From the NCBI GenBank assembly GCA_011334435.1, contig DTPJ01000396.1, forward strand, positions 1 through 19,874: 19,874 nt of DNA, in the 5' to 3' direction. The position numbers and the translations under genes were made by a program. This document shows, piece by piece, positions 1 to 5,939 of this stretch (the first letter of the stretch is position 1; each line of letters begins with the position of its first letter). A model generated the notes under the pieces. The model was not told the origin of the DNA. It did no database searches and saw only the letters and a program-made list of their open reading frames with translations. Origin of the DNA: Candidatus Poribacteria bacterium. Its GTDB lineage: Bacteria; Poribacteria; DTPJ01.

Positions 1-25
1 AACAAATCTTTAATTAGTGGATGTG

Positions 26-74
26 CTAACTAATCCCTTTGGAAAAGGGAGATTTAGAGGGATTTTCTAACTAA
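26..74. repeat. Small palindromic, MITE-like repeat flanked by 8-bp direct repeats
   Basis: The 8-mer CTAACTAA occurs at 26-33 and again at 67-74. Between them is a 33-base element with a 6-bp hairpin (TCCCTT 34-39 with AAGGGA 45-50, 5-base loop) and an alternative outer pairing (AATCCCT 32-38 with AGGGATT 58-64). Inverted-repeat termini with short flanking direct repeats are what a tiny non-autonomous element leaves behind. The sequence also recalls interspersed intergenic palindromes known from several uncultivated and cyanobacterial genomes, but that comparison is from memory. It could instead act as a structured transcript end, since minus-strand transcription from the GH20-like gene runs towards it. 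Confidence 0.5.
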
Positions 75-156
75 ATATGTGATTATAATTTGTAAACTGT
101 CCAAAGTTTAGTAAAAATAAGAAAAATCTGCTAAATATAATAACAATATGAGATGG

Positions 157-214
157 TTTTAGTTTTCAGTTTATCAGAGCTTTTAACAATAGTTCTGAAT
201 ACTGAAAACTAAAA
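157..214 (-). terminator. Long inverted repeat just after the GH20-like gene; possible terminator
   Basis: A perfect 14-bp inverted repeat joins 157-170 (TTTTAGTTTTCAGT) to 201-214. A second short stem inside it joins 174-178 (TCAGA) to 194-198 (TCTGA). It starts 7 bases past the stop of the GH20-like gene, the right place for a transcript end. The stem is AT-rich and no clean U-tract follows on the minus strand, so a standard Rho-independent terminator is not certain. Both arms look like AGTTTTC-type heptads, so it may be an interspersed repeat that doubles as a 3' structure. Confidence 0.4.
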
Positions 215-221
215 AACTCTC

Positions 222-1202
222 TCAAAAAGTCATTATCCATTTAAAAGATTCGCCAACTTGCTTTGGTATTTCATCAACGCTGTTATCGCCATCGCATAAA
301 TAACGTGCAACGGCGCCAGAATTACACCAACTCGTCTGCAAAAATCCCAATAGTTGATCAGTTTTATTGGCATAAGCAAACTTCATAAACGCCTGAGTTG
401 CTTTTAGCTCGCGCCAAGGACATATTACGAACCTGAAACCATTGTTTGAGAATATCTCAATTGATGGATAGCTTTCTCGTTCTCCATAATGCCAATCGCA
501 CATTATAATATCTTTTGGTATGGTATCTATCATCTGCCATGTATCGTTTTTAGATGCTTCCCATTCTCCATAACCAGTTGTATTGCCATCAAGAAGCCTA
601 TCGCTCCACATCAACATCTCAACTTTTCTTTCGCCTACGATATGGCTATGTAAAGCATTAACCCATTCAGAAAATAATTCCGCATTTGACGAGACCTTAC
701 AGAGAGGACATTTGCCAATTTCAAAGACCTCATCTAAACCAACATGAATAGCGTCTGCCTGAAAAGCATCAATGATCTCGTCAACAAGATCAAAGACAAC
801 GTTTTTGACATTAGGATGCCTCGGACAAAGACTACGGCAATATCGGACAGACGGTTCATCAGGAGTTTCATCAAATTCTGGATATACTCTCAGCAAGCCA
901 AGCTCTGATCCTCTATCTTTGCCTGATTGGTGACCTAAAAGGTTCATTTTTGGAATTATACGAATATTGTTCTGCCTGCATAGATCAGCTATTTCAGACG
1001 CCTGATCAGCGCTAAGCGGTTCTCTATCTGCAACATCAGGGTGGCTTTTGAATTGATATTGATACCTTATCAATAGGACTAACGTGTTGCAGTTATACGC
1101 AGGCAACACATCAGAGATCATGCGTTTGAAAATGTCTAAATCACTTTGTCTTGGGACACCGACGCAAAATCCACGAAAAGCCCAATTAATAGCTTCAGCC
1201 AT
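222..1202 (-). CDS. GH20-like glycoside hydrolase (beta-N-acetylhexosaminidase-type catalytic domain)
   Basis: The 326-residue protein looks like a stand-alone family 20 glycoside hydrolase TIM barrel. The clearest sign is HVGLDEVFEIG at about 153-163: in GH20 enzymes an adjacent Asp-Glu pair (here D157-E158) orients the substrate N-acetyl group and acts as general acid. Supporting motifs are IIPKMNLLGHQ (82-92) in an early strand, CDWHYG (235-240) and FLQTSWC (287-293). There is no signal peptide and no GH20 N-terminal accessory domain, so it is probably cytoplasmic and shorter than secreted hexosaminidases. The ATG at 1200-1202 has AGGAGG (1211-1216) 8 bases upstream. That site begins immediately before the stop of the lipoprotein gene, 15 bases away, so the two genes are probably cotranscribed. 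The substrate is unknown. Family call fairly sure, activity not. Confidence 0.8.
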   Translation of the reverse strand: MAEAINWAFRGFCVGVPRQSDLDIFKRMISDVLPAYNCNTLVLLIRYQYQFKSHPDVADREPLSADQASEIADLCRQNNIRIIPKMNLLGHQSGKDRGSELGLLRVYPEFDETPDEPSVRYCRSLCPRHPNVKNVVFDLVDEIIDAFQADAIHVGLDEVFEIGKCPLCKVSSNAELFSEWVNALHSHIVGERKVEMLMWSDRLLDGNTTGYGEWEASKNDTWQMIDTIPKDIIMCDWHYGERESYPSIEIFSNNGFRFVICPWRELKATQAFMKFAYANKTDQLLGFLQTSWCNSGAVARYLCDGDNSVDEIPKQVGESFKWIMTF

Positions 1203-1217
1203 TGTTTTATCCTCCTT

Positions 1218-1847
1218 TTACATTCTACGTTTTCTAGGTTTAAGGTCTTCTGTAACCGATTTGATGAGGGAATCTGCTAATTCACCATAAGCTTCATCAG
1301 GGTTTTGTGCATCAAATACGATGTCATTTTTGGAGAATATACTAACGCTTGCGACAGATTTCTTATCTTCCGCCAAATTTGACCAGATCGTAGCACCACT
1401 CTTTGTCTCAATCAATCTCACGATAAGAGTGGCTTGAACTTCTGCTTTAACCCGCATTGAAGTAATTATTGACGTTATGCTTATATTAGGTTTAATATCT
1501 GAAACGTTTAAATCGCCAGTTATTATCGCTTTGAGTTTGTATTTTTCACCTAACATTTGGATGACGCTTGGGTCTAATGTCTGACGATCAACAGACTTTA
1601 AAACTTTGCTTTCATCGCCAAGTTCAACGACTTTAATGCCTGCTTGTGATCTACTGATCTCATCAAGAAACTTCAATGTCATAAATTCGCCGAGTTTTCC
1701 TTTGGCAGTTGATTTGAATGTAATTAAACCTATCGGATCGTATTTGGTAAGATCTACTTTCGGAGGGATTAGAACTTTTGGACCACAACCTAAAATAAAA
1801 AATGAAAATAAAAAAATGAGACTCCATAATTTAAGTCTATGATACAT
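1218..1847 (-). CDS. Putative lipoprotein, CsgG/TolB-N-like fold
   Basis: A 209-residue predicted lipoprotein. The N terminus has basic residues, a hydrophobic stretch (about 7-20) and the lipobox ILGC with C21 as the lipidation site. Gly at +2 suggests export to the outer membrane if Lol rules apply. After a Pro/Lys-rich spacer the mature part has alternating strands and helices: LITFKST (41-47), KAIITGDLNVS (106-116), then VQATLIVRLIETKSGATIWS (about 137-156). The last resembles the 'V-x-LRLID-x-x-TGEVLW' strand of CsgG-type secretion lipoproteins and related proteins. No other curli genes are present, so a curli role is not implied. The C terminus is very basic (RKRRM). The start ATG has an AAGGGG-type site about 7 bases upstream. 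First gene of a two-gene unit with the GH20-like enzyme. Lipoprotein call firm, fold tentative. Confidence 0.7.
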   Translation of the reverse strand: MYHRLKLWSLIFLFSFFILGCGPKVLIPPKVDLTKYDPIGLITFKSTAKGKLGEFMTLKFLDEISRSQAGIKVVELGDESKVLKSVDRQTLDPSVIQMLGEKYKLKAIITGDLNVSDIKPNISITSIITSMRVKAEVQATLIVRLIETKSGATIWSNLAEDKKSVASVSIFSKNDIVFDAQNPDEAYGELADSLIKSVTEDLKPRKRRM

Positions 1848-1897
1848 GCTAATTCACCCCTTCCTAATAACAATTTCCAAGTTGGTAAGCAAACAAA

Positions 1898-1938
1898 GTT
1901 AAAGACTATAAAATTTAACATTTTTTATAGCCTTTAAC
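1898..1938 (-). other. 16-bp inverted repeat (one mismatch), possible terminator or operator
   Basis: Positions 1898-1913 pair with 1923-1938 at 15 of 16 positions around a 9-base loop; the core CTATAAAA/TTTTATAG is perfect. It lies between the stop of the TIM-barrel gene (1978) and the start of the lipoprotein gene (1847), both on the minus strand. It could end the first transcript or act as a protein site or leader structure for the second. The right arm overlaps the candidate -10 box (1924-1929) and the first heptad (1932-1938), so a regulatory role is possible. This is inferred from position only. Confidence 0.4.
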
Positions 1939-1951
1939 CTTCAACTTTCAA
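1924..1951 (-). promoter_or_regulatory. Candidate sigma-70-type promoter for the lipoprotein/GH20-like unit
   Basis: Read on the minus strand, TTGAAA (1946-1951) and TATAAA (1924-1929) are separated by 16 bases, each one base from consensus. The -35 box is formed by a heptad-repeat unit and the -10 box sits in an inverted-repeat arm. The predicted start would give a leader of roughly 70 bases before the lipoprotein ATG. The region is AT-rich, so chance matches are common. Confidence 0.35.
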
Positions 1952-1973
1952 CCTTTAACTTTTAACCTTTAAC
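1932..1973 (-). repeat. Six-copy heptad tandem repeat, consensus GTTRAAR
   Basis: Six consecutive 7-base units fill 1932-1973 without indels. On the minus strand each reads GTTAAAG, GTTAAAA, GTTGAAA or GTTGAAG, i.e. GTTRAAR. The array ends 4 bases before the stop of the TIM-barrel gene and points into the lipoprotein gene. A second six-copy array with the same consensus lies at 19486-19527. The units resemble in style the heptanucleotide short tandem repeats known from filamentous cyanobacteria. Function unknown. Confidence 0.85.
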
Positions 1974-1977
1974 CTAA

Positions 1978-2778
1978 TCACACATTCGCTTTTAGCCACT
2001 CATAGCATTTGCGATAGCCAATATCTGATCCTTCGCTTCCTTCATATTCAGAACACCAAACACCGTCATATCCCGCTTTTTTCAGACATTCTACCGCATA
2101 AGCTAAATGGATTTCACCTTCACCAAGCGCAGCACCGCGATATTCGCCTAAACTGCCTCTGCCATCTTTCATGTGTGTATGGAAAGTATAAGGGGCGACT
2201 ATTTCGTAGAAATGGTCTATCTTTTCAAGGCTATGTCCTCTCCAACGGTAGTTCATAGTATCCATATTAGCGCCAACTCGTTTTGAATTGACCTTTTGGA
2301 AAAGTTCAACTTGAAGATCGCCATCATTTGTCGCGTAGCCATGATTATCAACTGCGAATTTGACGTCGTTTTTTTCCGCAGCGTCCAGACACCTGATAAG
2401 ACATCCCGCCATAGCTTCAACCCATTTATCCTGTGGAACAGAATCTTTTGGGCTTCCGCCTTCAGTTCTTATTACGTTTGTGCCGAGTATCTTTGCTAAT
2501 ACACAGATTCGGTTCATTCTCTCAACCTGTGCTTTGACAACATCTGGATCAAGGACGATAAAGTCATTTCCAGCTGCAAGAGCAGAGACTTTGAGATTGT
2601 AGGATTCTACCTCTTTTCTAACTTCCTCTGCTTTCTTTTCAGGGTTATCAATGTCCTTAGTCCAAACATCGCTGATCTGAAGTTCAACATAGCCATATCC
2701 TACTGAGCTAGCATATTTCAAAAAATCAGCGAAAGAATATCCGGGAAAGTTATAATGAATAACGCCAAGTTTTTTCAT
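1978..2778 (-). CDS. Xylose-isomerase-like TIM-barrel protein (sugar phosphate isomerase/epimerase family)
   Basis: A 266-residue AP-endonuclease-2/xylose-isomerase-like TIM barrel; members isomerise or epimerise small sugars, inositols or keto-sugars with a divalent metal. Visible barrel elements are LGVIHYNFPGYSF (4-16), VELQISDVW (31-39), NVIRTEGG (101-108), FAVDNHG (141-147), GANMDTMN (169-176), HTHMKD (200-205), ALGEGEI (217-223) and SEYEG (243-247). Probable metal ligands are D144, D173, H202 and E244; D144 stands where many relatives have Glu ('ENHG'). The ATG at 2776-2778 has AAGGAG at 2786-2791, 7 bases away; an ATG six codons upstream (2796) has no such site. A TATAAT lies at 2840-2845 on the minus strand with no well-spaced -35. 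Gene flanks are 118 and 130 bases, so it may be transcribed alone. Substrate not predictable. Confidence 0.85.
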   Translation of the reverse strand: MKKLGVIHYNFPGYSFADFLKYASSVGYGYVELQISDVWTKDIDNPEKKAEEVRKEVESYNLKVSALAAGNDFIVLDPDVVKAQVERMNRICVLAKILGTNVIRTEGGSPKDSVPQDKWVEAMAGCLIRCLDAAEKNDVKFAVDNHGYATNDGDLQVELFQKVNSKRVGANMDTMNYRWRGHSLEKIDHFYEIVAPYTFHTHMKDGRGSLGEYRGAALGEGEIHLAYAVECLKKAGYDGVWCSEYEGSEGSDIGYRKCYEWLKANV

Positions 2779-2785
2779 AACAGGT

Positions 2786-2791
2786 CTCCTT
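2786..2791 (-). promoter_or_regulatory. Ribosome binding site fixing the TIM-barrel gene start
   Basis: AAGGAG on the minus strand, 7 bases before the ATG at 2778. It argues against the in-frame ATG at 2796, which has no purine-rich site upstream. Confidence 0.75.
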
Positions 2792-2896
2792 ATCATTAAT
2801 TCAAAGATCCAAAAATTCTAATGTTTCTTAAAGTTTAACATTATAGTTATTAATAGTCAAAGCAAAAATGCTATGAGAGGTTTAACTTTAATAGTG

Positions 2897-4480
2897 CTAT
2901 GGTTTTGACATTTCTAACATCCAATAAGGTATGTGTTCATAATCGTTTGTATCGTCAGCCTGCATAAAATGCAACAGTTCCTCATGCTTAGATAGAGGTT
3001 CTAACACTAATCTATGTTTTTCACCTAACTTAAAACGAGCCGCAGGCATAAGCTTCGATTCCCTCATCCCCCAAAACACGACTATTATTTCGTTATCTTT
3101 ATATTCTCCACGTTCAACTGATATTATACGATATTTGATATAAGTTAAGCAATCGGAATATGCAACTTGATCTGGCTCTGGGACATTGGAAACTAAAATC
3201 ACTTCGCCTATAATTTCCAAATCACCTATCTTTGGCTTTTCTATTTCTAATTTCTCTTGCTCTATTTCCTCAACCTTTGGTTTTTCAATAATTAGTTCGG
3301 GCTTTTTCTGCTCTATTTTCTTTTCAATCTTGCTTGGTTTAGGGATATTTATGATCTTCCATTGGCTATCGGGATTTGTAAGATCACGGGTTGGAAATTG
3401 CCATATAACGAGTTTTTTGCCAACTAAGGCATTTGGTCTGCGTGCCAATTGCTCACGCGAACCTGTCGCCCCTCCATCGTTAAGGGCGATCACATCTATT
3501 GATATGCCGAGATTATATGCCAAATGTTCTGACAAACCCGCATATTCTCCCCATCCCATCTCTTGCCGAGAGAATATATTCGTAAAACTATCACCCAATA
3601 GGACAATCGGCGAGTTTGTGTCTGGCTCACACGGGTCATCTGTTTTGCTGTCAATCACCTTCTCTATCTTAATAGTTTTTGGGCTAAAATAGGTATAATT
3701 TTTTGGGAAATCCAACATATCATAGAGGTCTCCATAACGAGTCACATCAGCCTCTTGCAGATCATAAGATTTTTTAGGCGTATTTTCCGTCCAGTTATTT
3801 GACAAAATTACATTAGATAGATATTTAGCGACTAACTTCATACCATAGGGCGACCAATGGGTATCTTGCTCTAAATAAAGCAATTTATCCGATTTCATTT
3901 TTTCATTCCATAAAAGATCAGTTGGATCAACTATTTTGATGCCTTTATCCGTCAATTTTTGGAAAAACTCGCTGGTGTGAGGATTTACTGCGGGACCATA
4001 AGTTGGTGAATATCTTTTAGTGAGATATTCTGGATATATCGTTGATTTGCCGGGGATCGGAAGCAAGATCAGATCAACGCCTTGTTCTTGCAAGGTCTGA
4101 TGGAATGCAGAAATGGCTGACAACGGATCAAATTCCCTGTAAAAGTTAGATGACGGCTTATTGATGTGATCTAAACTTGTGCGATAGAACAACCAACCAT
4201 CACGACCTATCACTACTTTATTATTACCATGATTTCCTAAATAGGATAATATTAACTGAAACCATCGTCTTGCATACTTTGAGACAATTGAATTGTCCTC
4301 TATCGCTTTTTCATAAGATCGCACTCTTTCAGCGGTTGGCAAACCACGAAATAAGCCAAGTTCAACAACAGGTTCACGATAATAAAACTCTTTGGCAAGC
4401 TGTGATAATGGCAATATCCCAATTATTAGGATAAAGCACAACGATAATATCCATTTTGATAGGTTTTTTGAATTTTTCAT
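2897..4480 (-). CDS. AlgJ/AlgX-like O-acetyltransferase accessory protein with extra C-terminal domain
   Basis: A 527-residue protein with an N-terminal signal anchor (about 10-30), then an AlgX/AlgJ-type SGNH-like domain. Family signs are IGRDGWLFYR (91-100), LEQDTHWSPYG (203-213) and VLLGDSFTN (293-301). In AlgX the Asp-x-His and GDS serine form the catalytic triad, here D206, H208 and S298, all present. Such proteins accept acetyl groups delivered by an MBOAT protein and pass them to a polysaccharide in the periplasm. After about 378 comes a Lys/Glu/Pro-rich linker (about 380-418), then an extra domain (about 420-527) containing YIKYRIISVERGEY and PAARFKLGEKHRLVLEPL, absent from classical AlgJ. 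The ATG has only a weak binding site and lies 3 bases after the MBOAT stop, suggesting translational coupling. Third gene of the cassette. Confidence 0.85.
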   Translation of the reverse strand: MKNSKNLSKWILSLCFILIIGILPLSQLAKEFYYREPVVELGLFRGLPTAERVRSYEKAIEDNSIVSKYARRWFQLILSYLGNHGNNKVVIGRDGWLFYRTSLDHINKPSSNFYREFDPLSAISAFHQTLQEQGVDLILLPIPGKSTIYPEYLTKRYSPTYGPAVNPHTSEFFQKLTDKGIKIVDPTDLLWNEKMKSDKLLYLEQDTHWSPYGMKLVAKYLSNVILSNNWTENTPKKSYDLQEADVTRYGDLYDMLDFPKNYTYFSPKTIKIEKVIDSKTDDPCEPDTNSPIVLLGDSFTNIFSRQEMGWGEYAGLSEHLAYNLGISIDVIALNDGGATGSREQLARRPNALVGKKLVIWQFPTRDLTNPDSQWKIINIPKPSKIEKKIEQKKPELIIEKPKVEEIEQEKLEIEKPKIGDLEIIGEVILVSNVPEPDQVAYSDCLTYIKYRIISVERGEYKDNEIIVVFWGMRESKLMPAARFKLGEKHRLVLEPLSKHEELLHFMQADDTNDYEHIPYWMLEMSKP

Positions 4481-4483
4481 CTT

Positions 4484-5926
4484 TTAAAACTGGAAATACA
4501 AAAACGGGTTATAACTCTGCGTAAACATGGCAAATAGAGAGATAATAAATAATATTATCATAATTGCAACCTTGACAGGCGTTACTTTCTCTGCAATTTG
4601 CCAACTATGTTTACCAAACCAAACAATTATAGCACAGCAAAGGAAAATAAATAAATGGTATCTTGAATATATGATCGATCCTAATAACAAAGAACCTTGA
4701 TGGGCATTAGAAATACCAAACATAGAAATTAGATATTTGATCGCTAAGCTTAGACTGTCTGCCCTGAAAAATACCCAAGTGATCAACACTATGAAAAAGT
4801 TTATTGTAATTCGCAAAGGCAACGGCAGACGGTGATATAAGCTCTCTTTTCCTCTCATTCTTTCATAAGCAAGCAAAATGCCATGAATGGCGCCCCATAT
4901 AACAAATGTCCATTTAGCCCCATGCCATAGTCCGCCAAGCAACATAACAATAGCAAGGTTAAAATATGTCCGACGAATCCCTTTCCTGTTTCCGCCGAGA
5001 GGGATATAAAGATAATCACGAAGCCAAGTTGAGAGCGATATATGCCAACGACGCCAAAAATCTGTTATACTGTCTGCCCGATATGGAGAATTGAAATTCA
5101 TTGGGAACTCAAACCCTATCATAAGCCCTAATCCGACAGCCATATCAGAATATCCGCTAAAATCAAAATATATCTGAAAGGCATAGCAGATAACCCCCAC
5201 CCAAGCATCATACCACATAGGAGATATAGCACCAAACGTTGCATCTGCAACCTCCCCCATTGGGTTAGCAAGCATGATCTTCTTAGCAAATCCGATGATG
5301 AAAAGCAGAACACCTCTGGCAAATTTATCTATGGTATGTGTGCGAGTGACTAATTGATCTGCTACATGACTGTATCTCACAATAGGTCCTGCGATAAGTT
5401 GTGGAAATAAAGACACATAGCAGGCAAAATCTAACAATGATTTAGCAGGCTTGACTATACCGCGATATAGATCAATAGTATAACTCATCGCTTGGAAAGT
5501 GTAAAATGATATGCCTGTTGGAAGAACTATCTTTATGATCTGAAATCCTGTCCCGCCAAACGCTTGCAAGATCGCATTTAGATTTGATTGGACGAAGACG
5601 AAATACTTAAAAAATCCCAAAAGCCCAAGACTACCGACAACAGACAGGACAAGCCCTAATTTTCGCTGGAATGGAGAAGGTAGATTTGCATCCTCTGAAC
5701 CTTTGTTTCTGCCCAAATTCCATTTGCCCGTGATCATCAATCCGCAGACATAGTTCAACAAAGTAGAGAACATCATCAGAAAGACAAACCACGGATTAGC
5801 CCAGCCATAGAATATATAGCTTGCCAGGGTAAGCAAGGCGTGTCTCCATTGCTTTGGAGATACATAATAGAGCAATAGCACTATCGGCAAGAAATAAAAG
5901 ACGAATAGATGAGACGAAAAAACCAA
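4484..5926 (-). CDS. MBOAT family O-acyltransferase (AlgI/DltB-like)
   Basis: A 480-residue multi-pass membrane protein of the membrane-bound O-acyltransferase family. Motifs match the AlgI branch: PTGISFYTFQAMSYTID (136-152), FPQLIAGPIVRY (174-185), FWRRWHISLSTWLRDYLYIP (290-309) with GGNR after it, and GGLWHGA (331-337), where H335 is the invariant catalytic His. It would move acetyl (or another acyl) groups across the inner membrane to the neighbouring AlgJ/AlgX-like proteins. Length is normal for AlgI. The start is TTG (5924-5926), giving the family-typical MVFSSHLFVFYFLP; AGGGAG sits 6 bases upstream, directly after the stop of the preceding gene (gap 13). No alginate polymerase or epimerase gene is nearby, so the modified glycan is unknown. 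Confidence 0.92.
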   Translation of the reverse strand: MVFSSHLFVFYFLPIVLLLYYVSPKQWRHALLTLASYIFYGWANPWFVFLMMFSTLLNYVCGLMITGKWNLGRNKGSEDANLPSPFQRKLGLVLSVVGSLGLLGFFKYFVFVQSNLNAILQAFGGTGFQIIKIVLPTGISFYTFQAMSYTIDLYRGIVKPAKSLLDFACYVSLFPQLIAGPIVRYSHVADQLVTRTHTIDKFARGVLLFIIGFAKKIMLANPMGEVADATFGAISPMWYDAWVGVICYAFQIYFDFSGYSDMAVGLGLMIGFEFPMNFNSPYRADSITDFWRRWHISLSTWLRDYLYIPLGGNRKGIRRTYFNLAIVMLLGGLWHGAKWTFVIWGAIHGILLAYERMRGKESLYHRLPLPLRITINFFIVLITWVFFRADSLSLAIKYLISMFGISNAHQGSLLLGSIIYSRYHLFIFLCCAIIVWFGKHSWQIAEKVTPVKVAIMIILFIISLFAMFTQSYNPFLYFQF

Positions 5927-5939
5927 TCTGATCTCCCTT

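Noticed and set aside
1218..1847. Curli secretion gene csgG
   Set aside because: The lipobox and one strand motif fit, but the protein is shorter than CsgG, the match is weak elsewhere and no other csg genes are nearby.
1932..1973. Possible CRISPR array
   Set aside because: Units are 7 bases in direct tandem without spacers, and no cas genes are present.
2840..2860. Minus-strand TATAAT (2840-2845) and TTGACT (2855-2860) as a promoter for the TIM-barrel gene
   Set aside because: The two boxes are only 9 bases apart, too close to work as a pair; each alone is likely by chance in AT-rich DNA.
3186..3692. A 168-codon open frame on the plus strand
   Set aside because: It lies wholly opposite the AlgJ-like gene, has no family motif and no ribosome binding site. 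Its Ser/Phe/Ile-rich composition is what the complement of a Lys/Glu-rich linker gives.
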